Positions 23,378 to 32,073 of a stretch of 34,724 bases of DNA are shown here, piece after piece (the first letter of the stretch is position 1; the number at the start of each line of letters is the position of its first letter). This DNA is from Desulfobacteraceae bacterium (GTDB taxonomy: Bacteria > Desulfobacterota > Desulfobacteria > Desulfobacterales > JAABRJ01). The stretch lies in assembly GCA_022340425.1 (NCBI GenBank), contig JAJDNY010000028.1:1-34724 (forward strand). The letters are read 5' to 3'. The notes beneath the pieces are model-generated. The model was not told the origin of the DNA and ran no database searches. It was given only the letters and a program-made list of their open reading frames with translations. The translations under genes were made by a program, and so were the position numbers.

Positions 23378-24243
23378 AGTATCTCTACTACCCGGGGTGT
23401 TCTCTGGAGGCCAGCGCCGGCGAGTACGACCGTTCCAGCCGCGCCCTGTTGACCGCCATGGGGGCCGAGATAACGGAGCTCGAGGATTGGAGCTGCTGCG
23501 GTGCCAGCGCCGCCGAGGCCCAAAGCCGGCTGCTGGCCCTGGCCCTACCCGCGCGCAACCTCGCCATCGCCGAAAAGATGGGGGGTACCCACGACCTGGT
23601 GGTGCCTTGCAGCGCCTGCTACCTGAACCTCAGGAAGGTTGCGGAAAAAATCGGGCGGGAACCGGAGCTGCTGATGGCCCTCAATACGGTCCTGAGCGCC
23701 GATGGGCTGCACCTCAGCGGCGGGGTGCGGGTGCGGCACCTGCTGGACGTGCTGGCCAACGACCTGGGGGCGCAAGCGCTGGGCGCCAAGATCGCACGCC
23801 CGCTGAAGGGGCTGACGATCGCGCCCTACTACGGGTGCCAGTGTCTGCGGCCCTACAGGGTATTTGACGACCCCGAAGCGCCCCGGACCATGTCCCCCCT
23901 GATCACGGCCGCAGGGGCCGCCGTGCACCCCTGGCAGATGGGGGCGCGCTGCTGCAGCGCCTCGCTGATGACCACCAAACCGGAGGTGGGGCTGCCCCTG
24001 GTGGCCAGCATTCTCAAGGCCGCGCACGGTGCGGACGCCATTGCAACCGTCTGCCCCATGTGCCAGATGAACCTCGAGGCTTTTCAGTCCAAGGCCTCTC
24101 GTTTTGCCGCCGAGGACCTCGCCATTTCCGTGCTCTACCTGCCCCAGCTGCTGGGCCTGGCCATGGGCCTTTCGGAGTCGGAGCTCGGGCTGGGGTTCAA
24201 CCTGGCGCTGACGCCGGGGTTCAGGGAAAAGCTGGCCGCCTGA
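23374..24243 (+). CDS. hdrB: Heterodisulfide reductase-like subunit B
   Basis: This 289-residue catalytic-type subunit has two CCG domains. The first has Cys9, Cys41-Cys42 (SCCGAS), Cys79 and Cys82 (CSACYLN). The second has Cys155, Cys193-Cys194 (RCCSAS), Cys227 and Cys230 (CPMCQMN). In methanogens these domains hold two noncubane [4Fe-4S] clusters that split CoM-S-S-CoB. Sulfate reducers lack those cofactors, and DsrC-type trisulfide or another disulfide is the usual proposal. The second motif reads CCS rather than CCG, a small departure. It starts inside the end of hdrC and is the last gene of the operon, 6 bases from the end of the convergent kinase gene. Confidence 0.95.
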   Translation: MKYLYYPGCSLEASAGEYDRSSRALLTAMGAEITELEDWSCCGASAAEAQSRLLALALPARNLAIAEKMGGTHDLVVPCSACYLNLRKVAEKIGREPELLMALNTVLSADGLHLSGGVRVRHLLDVLANDLGAQALGAKIARPLKGLTIAPYYGCQCLRPYRVFDDPEAPRTMSPLITAAGAAVHPWQMGARCCSASLMTTKPEVGLPLVASILKAAHGADAIATVCPMCQMNLEAFQSKASRFAAEDLAISVLYLPQLLGLAMGLSESELGLGFNLALTPGFREKLAA

Positions 24244-24249
24244 CGGCGC

Positions 24250-25821
24250 TCAAGCCTCCTGATCCCGGGGGCTCTTTTCGGCGGCCTCTCCCGATCCGCC
24301 GCCGACGGCGGGCAGACGCACCGAGAAACAGGCGCCTTGCCCCGGTTCGGAGGCCACCGTGATCTCGCCCCCGTGCTGGCGGACGATTTTAGCGGCCACA
24401 AAAAGCCCCAGACCGGTCCCTTTGTCGGCTTTGGAGGAAGCGAAGAGGGTGAAAATTCCGGCCCGGGTTTCGGCATCCATCCCGATGCCGTTGTCCTCGA
24501 CTTCGAACACAACCTGCTGCGACTCCCGGCGGATCCGGAAGGCCACCCGGTGCTCGCTTTTCTGGCGGTCCTCGAGGCAGGCGTCCACGGCATTTTCAAG
24601 GATATTGACCAAAGCGGCCTGGATCTGGCCGGCATCCAGCTCAAAGCGCCCCAACCCGGGCGCGAACTCCTGCTCGAAGCGGATGCCGTGGCGCTTCATT
24701 TTGGGGGCGATCACGCCGGCTACCTCCTCGCCAAATGCCGCCAGATCGACCGCCGTCCGCACCACCTCCCGTTCCTTGGCCTGGTAGAGAATGTCCAGGA
24801 CCATCCCCCGGATGCGCCCCACCATGAGTTTGACCACCTCCCAGCCCTCCTGGACCTGGGCCTGGTCCTCGCGCGCGAAACCGGCATCGATGAGGTACAT
24901 CCCGCCGTCCAGCCCCGTCAGCAGCCCCTTGATGGCATGGGAGACGGAACCGATCATCAACCCCAACGAGGCGAGGTGGTCCTGCAGCCGTTGCAGCTGG
25001 GTGATGTTGGTGGCCATCACCAGCACGTGGGTGATCTCCCCCAGGGAATCGCGCACGGGGGTGGTCCACACCAGGGTGTTGAAGGGCTCGCCGGTCTCGG
25101 TTTTGAAAACCATTTCGGTTTGCTGGGGGCAGCCGCTTTGGAAAGTTTTTTCGACCGGGCAGTCCTCGCAGGGCGAAGCGGCCTGCTTGCAGAGTTCGTA
25201 GCAGCAGGCGGCGCCCGGCTCCCCGAAATCCTGCCTGAAGAGCTTGTTGGCGGCCGTGAGGCGGTAGCGGCGGTCCCGCACGGCGATATAGCACGGCATA
25301 TCGTCGAAGAGTTTCTGGTAGCGGGAAGACTCCGCCGGCTCCTGCGCACCGGCAGCGGTTGCCGCCGCAGGGGTTGCCACCGCCTGGAGCCGGGAGGCCT
25401 TTTCGTGCACCAGGGATTCCAGGTTTTCGGTGTACTCTTTTAGTTTGCGGCGAATGAGAATATTTTCGCGGGCCTTCTGGAGGGACTTTTCCAGGGCCTC
25501 GTCGCTGATCGGCTTGGTGACGAAATCGGTGGCGTCGTATTGCAGGCTCTTGATGGCGAGGTCCATGTCGCCGTGGCCGGTGATCATGATGACCTCGGTT
25601 TCAGGGTTGCGCTGCTTGAGGCGGCGCAGCAGGCTGATGCCGTCCATGCCGGGCATTTTGATGTCGGTGAGCACGATTTCGGGCTGCTCACGGTCGAAAA
25701 CACCCAAGGCCTCCTGCCCGTTTTCAGCGGTCAAAACGGTGTAGCCGCTGTCTTCCAGAGCAATACCGAGGACTTTGCGAATCCCTTCCTCGTCGTCTAC
25801 CAGGAGCAGTTTGGGTTTCAT
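24250..25821 (-). CDS. Hybrid histidine kinase, receiver - Cys-rich PAS - kinase
   Basis: A 523-residue soluble kinase. The receiver at 1-122 has Asp9/Asp10, Asp53 (IVLTDIKMPGMDG), Thr81 and Lys103. A coiled linker leads to a PAS domain (about 165-275) with clustered cysteines: Cys206, 207 and 211, then CEDCPVEKTF at 218-227, then Cys231. Such cysteines could bind metal or an iron-sulfur cluster or sense redox; this is inferred. His295 sits in SVSHAIKG, an atypical H-box. ATPase motifs are VNILENAVDAC, VEDNGIGMD and GTGLGLFVAAKI. It belongs with the tmc operon strand, after the lone receiver, and is the architectural twin of the kinase at 11873-13459. The ribosome site before ATG 25821 is weak. 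Confidence 0.91.
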   Translation of the reverse strand: MKPKLLLVDDEEGIRKVLGIALEDSGYTVLTAENGQEALGVFDREQPEIVLTDIKMPGMDGISLLRRLKQRNPETEVIMITGHGDMDLAIKSLQYDATDFVTKPISDEALEKSLQKARENILIRRKLKEYTENLESLVHEKASRLQAVATPAAATAAGAQEPAESSRYQKLFDDMPCYIAVRDRRYRLTAANKLFRQDFGEPGAACCYELCKQAASPCEDCPVEKTFQSGCPQQTEMVFKTETGEPFNTLVWTTPVRDSLGEITHVLVMATNITQLQRLQDHLASLGLMIGSVSHAIKGLLTGLDGGMYLIDAGFAREDQAQVQEGWEVVKLMVGRIRGMVLDILYQAKEREVVRTAVDLAAFGEEVAGVIAPKMKRHGIRFEQEFAPGLGRFELDAGQIQAALVNILENAVDACLEDRQKSEHRVAFRIRRESQQVVFEVEDNGIGMDAETRAGIFTLFASSKADKGTGLGLFVAAKIVRQHGGEITVASEPGQGACFSVRLPAVGGGSGEAAEKSPRDQEA

Positions 25822-25840
25822 GGCACGTGCGGGCAGCGGC

Positions 25841-26200
25841 TCAATCCGGCAGCCCGATGGCGCGCTGAACGGTCAGCAGCAGCTTGTCGGCGTCAAACGG
25901 CTTGCTGAGGTAGGCCACGGCCTTCTTGATGGCGTGGCGCCCGGCCATCCCGCTGATCACGATCACGGGAATGTCCTGCAGTTCGGGGTCCTTGGTCATC
26001 CGGCGGTAGAAGTGCGGGCCCCACTCTTCGGGCATTTCCAGGTCCAGGGTGATCAGGTCGGGTTTCTCGCGCTTGACCACATCCAGCGCCGCCACACCGG
26101 AGTTGGCGCTGCAGGTGGTGTAGCCGTTGTCTTCCAGCAGCGCGGTGAGGTATTTGACGATAATGGGGTCGTCATCGATGATCAGGATTTTCTTTGCCAT
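25841..26200 (-). CDS. Stand-alone receiver-domain response regulator
   Basis: A 119-residue CheY-like protein consisting only of the receiver. Asp9/Asp10 (ILIIDDDP), phosphoacceptor Asp in LITLDLEMP, Ser in VIVISGM and Lys in YLSKPFD are all present, so it should be phosphorylated normally. There is no output domain, so it must act by binding another protein or as a phosphotransfer intermediate. It lies between tmcA and the Cys-PAS kinase (19 bases upstream of the latter), which is its likely partner. AGAGG precedes ATG 26200. Confidence 0.92.
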   Translation of the reverse strand: MAKKILIIDDDPIIVKYLTALLEDNGYTTCSANSGVAALDVVKREKPDLITLDLEMPEEWGPHFYRRMTKDPELQDIPVIVISGMAGRHAIKKAVAYLSKPFDADKLLLTVQRAIGLPD

Positions 26201-26307
26201 GCGGTGACCTCTTTCGGGGCGAATCGGTTGGGGCCTCCGGGAAAATCAGGGGGTTCACACTCACGGCCGGCACCCCGGGGTGTACCCGCTTTTTCCGGGC
26301 AGGGCGT

Positions 26308-26700
26308 TTAGTTCCGGGGGTGGCACTCGGCGCACATCACCGGACCGGCCAGCTGCTCCCGATGGCAGCCGCCACAGCGCAGGTGGTAGACGGCGATCAG
26401 TTCGATGGGTTTGGCGCCGGCGGCGGCCAGATGGCATTCCGAGCACTCCATGTCCTCGGAGGATTCGTCCTCCAGCACCTGGCCGTCCTCCACGACGTGA
26501 TGACAGACATTGCAGGCGTCAATGCCGGCCTTTTCATTGTGGTCGTCATGCACGAAGGGGACCGGCGGCCGCATCCGGTTGCCGAAGGCGCTGTCCCGCA
26601 CGGTGGTGACGTCTTCCTGGGAATATACGACCGATCCGGCGGCCAGCGCCAGGGCGGCCAACGCCAAGAGTGCAAAGGCCTTCAAAGCGCGGTTTTTCAT
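26308..26700 (-). CDS. tmcA: TmcA, acidic tetraheme cytochrome c3 (type II)
   Basis: A 130-residue periplasmic cytochrome. A signal peptide (basic start, LALLALAALALAAGS core, cleavage near residue 22-28) precedes four CxxCH heme motifs: CNVCH (63-67), CSECH (86-90), CGGCH (109-113) and CAECH (123-127). Extra His residues (HDDH at 51-54, His68, His106) can serve as second axial ligands. TmcA accepts electrons from the type I cytochrome c3 and hydrogenase network in sulfate reducers and donates to TmcBCD. The low pI expected from its many Asp and Glu agrees with the 'acidic c3' description. GGGGGAG lies 3 bases before ATG 26700. Identity is supported by the complete tmcABCD neighbourhood. Confidence 0.92.
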   Translation of the reverse strand: MKNRALKAFALLALAALALAAGSVVYSQEDVTTVRDSAFGNRMRPPVPFVHDDHNEKAGIDACNVCHHVVEDGQVLEDESSEDMECSECHLAAAGAKPIELIAVYHLRCGGCHREQLAGPVMCAECHPRN

Positions 26701-26744
26701 CAGCTCCCCCCATCTTTTGGCTGCTTCGGCATACCACGGCGGCC

Positions 26745-28079
26745 CTATTCGGGTTTTTCCATGGTTTCGTAGATCAGGTCCCCGAGAAATTTAAGCTCCA
26801 ACCCCAGTTGATTGACATGGATGATATCCTCCAACCCGCCGTGGCAGTTGTGGCAGGGGGCGATCACCGTCTTGACGCCCTTGGTCTTGACCCGAAAGAG
26901 CTGCTCGGCCTTGACGCGGTTGCCGGTAACGCGCTTGTTCTTGAACGGTGGACCGGTGTTGATCACCCCACCACCGGCACTGCAGCAGTAGTTGTGCTCC
27001 CGGTTGGGGTGCATTTCGACGACCTTCTCGCAGAGGGCGTCGGCCACGTAGCGCAGCATTTCGTGCAAACCCCGGCCACGGACCACGTTGCAGGGGTCGT
27101 GGATGGTGACCGGGGTCGGGTACTTCTTGGCGATCCGGATGCGCCCCGACTTGAGCAGTTCGTAATAGAACTCGATGGCGTGGACCACCGGGATCGGCGG
27201 CATCCGCCACCCCAGGGCGCGGTTGCCCATGTCGTAAACCGAGCGGAAGGCGTGGCCGCACTCGCCCATCACGATCCGCTTGACCTTAAGCCGCATGGCG
27301 GTTTCGAAATGGGCGCGCTTCAGGCGGGCCATCATCTCGTTGTCGCCGGAGTACATGCACATGTCGCTGTTGTCCCAGCCGGGGGTGGCCGGCATGGTCC
27401 AGTTCACCCCGGCCGTGTTCATGATCACCGCCGCCTGGTAGATCAGCTGGGCGCGGAATTTGGGCTCCGGGCCGATGACCGAGTAAAACACATCGGCCCC
27501 TTCCTTCTCCAGCGGAATCCGGAGCTTCGGAATCTCCTCCTGGGCCTCTTCCTCCTGCCACTGGAGGCTGTCGATCCATTCGTCTTCCTTGACCCACATC
27601 TGGTTCAGGGTGGCCGAGTGGCTGTGGGCGGTATCCTGGAGGTACTGCGGGGTGGTGCCCAGCAGGTGACAGATGCGCCGCATGACGAGCATCAGGTAGG
27701 CCACGTCGATCCCGAAGGGACAGTACATGGCACAGCGCCGGCACAGGTTGCACTCGGTGTGGGCGATCTCACAGGCTTTTTCGATGAAGGCCGGCGACAC
27801 GCGCCCCTTGTGTTTGACGATTTCCCCGAGGGTCTGCTTCACCTTGGCGGCCGGCGCAAAGGCGGGGTCGTTGTCGTTGGAGAGGTAGAAATGACAGGCC
27901 TCGCTGCACAGGCCGCAGTGGACACAGGTCTCCAGATAGGCTTTCAGGCGCGCGCCGGTCTCGTTCTTGAGAAACTGCCGGATCACAACCTCGATGCGCT
28001 CGGGGGTCAGCTTGGCCGCCCCTTGTGCGATCCCCATGTCGTGAATTTTGGGTTTGTCTTGAGTTGCAGGCGCAACCAT
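26745..28079 (-). CDS. tmcB: TmcB, HdrD-like iron-sulfur subunit
   Basis: A 444-residue cytoplasmic-facing subunit. Two [4Fe-4S] motifs, CVHCGLCSEAC (52-62) and CNLCRRCAMYC (110-120), are followed by two CCG-type domains. MGECGHAFRSVYD and HDPCNVVRGRG belong to them, as do YCCSAGGGVINT and APCHNCHGGLEDI. This is the HdrD/GlpC/DsrK-like plan. In the Tmc complex it is thought to pass electrons between the membrane cytochrome and a cytoplasmic thiol/disulfide or other acceptor. GGAGG lies 7 bases before ATG 28079. It sits between tmcC and tmcA in the usual order. Confidence 0.94.
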   Translation of the reverse strand: MVAPATQDKPKIHDMGIAQGAAKLTPERIEVVIRQFLKNETGARLKAYLETCVHCGLCSEACHFYLSNDNDPAFAPAAKVKQTLGEIVKHKGRVSPAFIEKACEIAHTECNLCRRCAMYCPFGIDVAYLMLVMRRICHLLGTTPQYLQDTAHSHSATLNQMWVKEDEWIDSLQWQEEEAQEEIPKLRIPLEKEGADVFYSVIGPEPKFRAQLIYQAAVIMNTAGVNWTMPATPGWDNSDMCMYSGDNEMMARLKRAHFETAMRLKVKRIVMGECGHAFRSVYDMGNRALGWRMPPIPVVHAIEFYYELLKSGRIRIAKKYPTPVTIHDPCNVVRGRGLHEMLRYVADALCEKVVEMHPNREHNYCCSAGGGVINTGPPFKNKRVTGNRVKAEQLFRVKTKGVKTVIAPCHNCHGGLEDIIHVNQLGLELKFLGDLIYETMEKPE

Positions 28080-28158
28080 GTGCTATCCTCCCCCTCGGGT
28101 GGCGTGGTGATCGGTGACGACCCCGGGCCCGTACTGCGGCGGTTGGAAACGGCGGTGC

Positions 28159-28818
28159 CTACCAGTCCCGGGCGTGGCGCACGGCGCCGAATTCCGAGCC
28201 CATATACCCCCGCATGAAAGGAAAAAATATCATGTGACTGAGCTTGGTGAACGGGATCGCCATCAGCAGGATCTCACCGGAGAGGATGTGCACGATCCCC
28301 ATCGTCCGGAAACCGATCCACTGGTGGTAGGTCCAGAAACCGGTGACGAAGGGCGCCGCCACCAGCGCCAGGATGACGAAATCCGACGCGCTGCTGAGAT
28401 ACTTGACATCCGGCAGCACCAGCCGGCGCACCAGGAAAAACAGGCATGCGGCGATGACCACCAGGGTGAGTACGTCCCCGGTAGCCTCCGAGATATACCA
28501 CCAGCTGACGTTCCAGCTTTGCTTCCAAAGCACCACGTGCGCGAAAAGAAAGATCGGCACCAGAAAGAGACAGACGTGGAAGGTGAAAGTGACGATCGTA
28601 AAGACCGGGCGGCGGCGGGAATTCAGGCTGCCGAAGGGCGCCAGCCAGTGCATGATCGAGCGCAGGGCGTAGCGCAGATCCATGTAGGAGTATACCACCA
28701 GATCCTTTTTGCGCGCCAGCAGTGCCATGGACACCAGCCGGTAGAGCACCCCGCCGAGAAACACGGCCGCGGTCACCCAGAGCAACGGTCCGGCCACGAA
28801 GTTGTAAACAGCGTGCAT
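28159..28818 (-). CDS. tmcC: TmcC, membrane cytochrome b-type subunit
   Basis: A 219-residue integral membrane protein with about five hydrophobic spans (about 8-34, 72-97, 113-134, 144-165, 172-200). It resembles the NarI/DsrM family. Several His residues in or next to spans (His81, His94, His177, His195) are candidate heme b ligands, though I cannot assign pairs. It would carry electrons across the cytoplasmic membrane between periplasmic TmcA and cytoplasmic TmcB. GGGAGG is 5 bases before ATG 28818. It is part of the minus-strand tmc operon. Confidence 0.92.
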   Translation of the reverse strand: MHAVYNFVAGPLLWVTAAVFLGGVLYRLVSMALLARKKDLVVYSYMDLRYALRSIMHWLAPFGSLNSRRRPVFTIVTFTFHVCLFLVPIFLFAHVVLWKQSWNVSWWYISEATGDVLTLVVIAACLFFLVRRLVLPDVKYLSSASDFVILALVAAPFVTGFWTYHQWIGFRTMGIVHILSGEILLMAIPFTKLSHMIFFPFMRGYMGSEFGAVRHARDW

Positions 28819-28886
28819 CTTTGCCTCCCCGAATGGATCGCTTGCAAGGGCCTCAAGGGCGTGGCGGCTTATGCGGCCTCACGCTG

Positions 28887-30155
28887 CTACGCATCCAGCG
28901 CAACCACCTCGCGGTAATAGCGGCCGCTTTCAGCCCCGCTGCCAACCCCCCGAATCAACAGCCGCTTTCCGTCCGGGCTGAAGGCGGGGCTCCAGAGGGC
29001 TTCGAAATCGCTTCGCAGCACCTGGCCGTCCAGCAGTAGGCGGTAACCCCCGTTTTTTTCCACCTTGGCGGCGACGTGCCGGCCATCCGGGCTGAAAACC
29101 GGCTGCCAGGCCATGTCGTGGTCGCCGTCCCAGGCGCGGCCGTCCACCACGATGGTCCAGCGGTCCTTCTCTTTGGCAACGCAGGCGATATGCCCCCCCT
29201 GGGGGCTAAAGACCGCCTCGGAGACCAGCCCGTCGAAGGTTCGCGACCAGGGGCGGTCGTCCACCGCAATGGTCCACTTGCCGAACCTGGGAGCTACGAT
29301 CGCCGCAAGCTGCCGACCGTCGGGGCTGTAGGTCTGGTGCCAGAGCTGCACATAGTCGCCGCTCCAGAGGCGCTCGCCGTCACGGGCCAGGGTCCAGCTG
29401 CCACCGATTTTGACCGGCGCGCAGACCGTGCCGTCCTGGGGGTGAAAGCGCGGCTCCCAGACGGCGTTGAAGCGCTGCCCCCAGGTGGCGCCGTCCACGG
29501 CGATGGTATAGTCGTAAAGGGTTGTTCGCACCTCGGCGGCCACATGCCCGCCGTCGGAGCTGAAATCCAATCCCCAGACATTCACGAAATTCCGCTCCCA
29601 GGGCTTCCCGTCCACCGCCACCGTGTAACAGCCTTCTTGAAACTTGAAGATTTCCCCCTCGTTGAAGGCGACGGTCTGCACCACCGCGGCGGCCCGGCGG
29701 CCGTCCGAGCTCAGGCGCAGATTATTCAACGCTCCGAAGGCGCTTTCCCAGGGAACACCGTCCAGCACGGCGAAATATTTCATCGCCTTCTGGGCGGCGG
29801 CGGCCACATGTCCACCGACGGCACCGAAGAGGGGGTTCCAGAGGTAGTCGAAGCGCTCCTCCCACGTCTCGCCGTCCAGCGCCAGGGTCCACTCGCCGCC
29901 GTCCGAGACGATGGCCGAGACGCGGCCATCGGGGGTGAAGCGCAAAAACCAGATCTTGTCGAAGGTGTTCTCCCAGGCGTCGCCGTTGACGCAGACCGAA
30001 AAACTGCCCTCCTCGGTCTTCACCACGGCGGCAATCTGCTCGCCGTCGGGGCTGACGTAGGGCTCTTCCACCCACGGGTGGATCTCCCCCCACCGCCCCG
30101 GATCCGCAACGAGTCTCCTTCCGATCTCCCAGTCCCAGCTGTTTGAACCGCCCAT
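28887..30155 (-). CDS. tmcD: TmcD, WD40-like repeat subunit of the Tmc complex
   Basis: A 422-residue protein without a signal peptide or membrane span, built of about nine repeats of roughly 42-47 residues. Each repeat has a VDG-x-x-W turn, an aromatic position about 10 residues later, then SPDG-x-x-x-AA-x-V. Examples are VDGKPWERNF with FSSDGGHVAAEV, and VDGRAWDGDH with FSPDGRHVAAKV. This predicts a beta-propeller on the cytoplasmic side. TmcD is a known but functionally unexplained Tmc subunit; scaffolding or partner docking is likely. AGGAG stands close before ATG 30155. It is the first tmc gene, 181 bases after the sigma-54 activator gene. Confidence 0.9.
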   Translation of the reverse strand: MGGSNSWDWEIGRRLVADPGRWGEIHPWVEEPYVSPDGEQIAAVVKTEEGSFSVCVNGDAWENTFDKIWFLRFTPDGRVSAIVSDGGEWTLALDGETWEERFDYLWNPLFGAVGGHVAAAAQKAMKYFAVLDGVPWESAFGALNNLRLSSDGRRAAAVVQTVAFNEGEIFKFQEGCYTVAVDGKPWERNFVNVWGLDFSSDGGHVAAEVRTTLYDYTIAVDGATWGQRFNAVWEPRFHPQDGTVCAPVKIGGSWTLARDGERLWSGDYVQLWHQTYSPDGRQLAAIVAPRFGKWTIAVDDRPWSRTFDGLVSEAVFSPQGGHIACVAKEKDRWTIVVDGRAWDGDHDMAWQPVFSPDGRHVAAKVEKNGGYRLLLDGQVLRSDFEALWSPAFSPDGKRLLIRGVGSGAESGRYYREVVALDA

Positions 30156-30336
30156 GGACTCCTTCTCCTTTTGTCGCCTGGAAACCGCTGCGCAACAGCG
30201 CCTCGCGAAAGGGCCTCGCTGAACTTAATGATGGCGGCCAGGCCGGGCCAAGTTCACTATGGCATCAATTCAGCTCGATTTCAACTCCTTAAGCCGGCAG
30301 ACAGCGGCCACGCCAGGAAGCCGCAGGCAATCCCGA
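30156..30336 (-). other. Gap between the sigma-54 activator gene and tmcD
   Basis: This 181-base gap is the likely place for a tmc promoter on the minus strand. I searched it for the sigma-54 GG-N10-GC pattern on that strand and found no site with both a good -24 and a good -12 element. No clear sigma-70 pair was seen either. The tmc genes may therefore be read through from the kinase-activator genes upstream. Confidence 0.35.
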
Positions 30337-32073
30337 TCACAGATCGATTCCGTAGCGCTTCATCTTGCGCCACAGGGTGGTGCGGTTGATTTTCAAAGCC
30401 CGGGCGGTCTTGCCGCGTTTGCCCCCGTGGGCCTGCAGCAGCTGCAGGATCCGATCGCGTTCCGGACGGCCACCCCCCGCCGCCTGCGGGCGATGCTCCG
30501 GAGATGTCTGGGGCGGGGCGCCGGGGCCGTTTTTCAGCAAAAAAACCGGCAGGTGGCGCCACTCGATGACCTTTCCCTGACAGATGATCAGGGCATGCTC
30601 GAGAATGTTTTCCAGCTCCCGGACGTTGCCGGGGTAGTCATGGTTGAGCAGCACTTCCATGGCCCGCTGGGAGATGCGCTCGACCTGGGTGGTGCGGGTG
30701 GCGCAGAGGCGTTTGAGCACATGGGCGATCAAGAGGGGCAGGTCCCCCTGGCGGTCCTTGAGCGGTGGCAGCTCCAGGCGCATGACGTTCAGACGGTAGA
30801 AAAGATCCTCACGAAAACGCTTCTGGTGAACCAGCTTTTCCAACCCCAGGTTGCTGGCCGAGATGATGCGCACGTCGACCTTGGTGGTACGCCGGCTGCC
30901 CAGCGGGTAGAACTCCTTGTCCTCCAATACCCGCAGCATTTTGGCCTGCAGCGAAAGGGGCAGGTCGCCAATTTCGTCCAGAAAGATGGTCCCGCCGTCG
31001 GCCTCCTGGAAGCGGCCCGGCTTGTTCTGATCCGCTCCGGTGAAGGCCCCCTTGACATAGCCGAAAAACTCCGATTCCAGAAGGGTGTCCGGCAGGGCGG
31101 CGCAGTTGACCTTCACCAGCGGCTTGCGGGCCCGGGGGCTGGCGTTGTGAACGATCTTGGCAAGCAGGTCCTTGCCGGTGCCGGTGGGCCCCTCGATCAG
31201 GATAGTGGCCTGGCTGGCGGCAATCACCGGCACGATCTCGAATATTTTCTGCATCACCGGGTCCTTGCCCACCATGTCATAAAAGGTGTAGCGCTCCTGG
31301 ATGGCGCTGTCGAACTGGTATTTCAGCGAAAGGTCCGTGAGGGTCGCCAGGCCCCCCACCGTGACGCCTTTTTCGTTTTTGAGGGCCATGCAATTGACCC
31401 GCACGGGCAGGGGCTGCCCCTGCCGGGTGACCACCCGCGTTTCGATACCCGACGGACCCCGACCGCTCTCGGCGCCCGCCCGGTTGGCGCGCATCTCGCG
31501 GCACAGATCACGGCCGAAAACAGCGCTGCAGGGCCTGCCCAGCAGACTTTTGCGGCTGTAGCCGGTGATGCGCTCGGCCATGGTGTTGAAGAAGGTGATG
31601 TGGCCGCCGCGATCCACGGTCAGGACCCCGATGTCCAGGTTGTCCAGTATGATCTTGAGCCTCAGGTCGTCATAGCGGATCCGCCGGATCAGGGACTTGA
31701 AGACCGTGTGGTCCTGGAACACCTGGATGCAGCCCGCCGGCCTCTGATCCGGACCGTAGAGCGGCGCCTCGATCCGGGTGATGCTGTGCTCGCCGCTGGT
31801 GACATCGGTGATTTCGATTTCCGCACACGCCTCGGTTCCGCCCGGCGGGGTTTGCAGCCCGTCCACATAGCGGCAGCTGCCCCCGCAGAGGTAGTCGCGG
31901 AACACCTCGTAGCAGAATTTGCCGACCACATCGGCGGCTTTGCGATCGGTGAGCTGCTCGGCCGAGCGGTTGATGCCCAAGATGCGCCGGTCCGGCGAAA
32001 GAACGATGCTTCCCAGCGCGAGGCAATCCAGGATTCCGCCCAACTGCTTGAAACCGATCAGGATGTTTTCCAT
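30337..32073 (-). CDS. Sigma-54-dependent activator with two PAS domains, no receiver
   Basis: A 578-residue transcription activator. PAS 1 (about 15-125) holds Cys54, Cys63 and Cys67, and PAS 2 is at about 140-250. The AAA+ domain (262-500) has Walker A GPTGTGKD at 295-302, the sigma-54 contact loop GAFTGA at 342-347 and Walker B GGTIFLDE at 360-367. A Fis-type helix-turn-helix is at about 553-574 (TARALKINRTTLWRKM). There is no receiver, so activity is set by the PAS ligand or redox state, or by protein contact. ATG 32073 shares its A with the TGA stop of the heme-c kinase (TGATG), so the two are translationally coupled. It is the best local candidate for the promoter at 13663-13678. Confidence 0.94.
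   Translation of the reverse strand: MENILIGFKQLGGILDCLALGSIVLSPDRRILGINRSAEQLTDRKAADVVGKFCYEVFRDYLCGGSCRYVDGLQTPPGGTEACAEIEITDVTSGEHSITRIEAPLYGPDQRPAGCIQVFQDHTVFKSLIRRIRYDDLRLKIILDNLDIGVLTVDRGGHITFFNTMAERITGYSRKSLLGRPCSAVFGRDLCREMRANRAGAESGRGPSGIETRVVTRQGQPLPVRVNCMALKNEKGVTVGGLATLTDLSLKYQFDSAIQERYTFYDMVGKDPVMQKIFEIVPVIAASQATILIEGPTGTGKDLLAKIVHNASPRARKPLVKVNCAALPDTLLESEFFGYVKGAFTGADQNKPGRFQEADGGTIFLDEIGDLPLSLQAKMLRVLEDKEFYPLGSRRTTKVDVRIISASNLGLEKLVHQKRFREDLFYRLNVMRLELPPLKDRQGDLPLLIAHVLKRLCATRTTQVERISQRAMEVLLNHDYPGNVRELENILEHALIICQGKVIEWRHLPVFLLKNGPGAPPQTSPEHRPQAAGGGRPERDRILQLLQAHGGKRGKTARALKINRTTLWRKMKRYGIDL

Noticed and set aside
14183-24243. Selenocysteine codons in the Hdr/MvhD genes
   Set aside because: Some sulfate-reducer HdrA and MvhD relatives use in-frame TGA, but here every gene is open through its motifs with Cys codons in place, so no recoding is needed.
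26271-26282. Perfect palindrome CACCCCGGGGTG between tmcA and the lone receiver gene
   Set aside because: Twelve bases with no loop, no T-run and no second copy seen; palindromes of this GC type arise easily here, so no function is claimed.
26670-28217. 515-codon plus-strand frame opposite tmcB
   Set aside because: TmcB on the other strand has complete cysteine motifs, a good ribosome site and operon context; the frame opposite has none.
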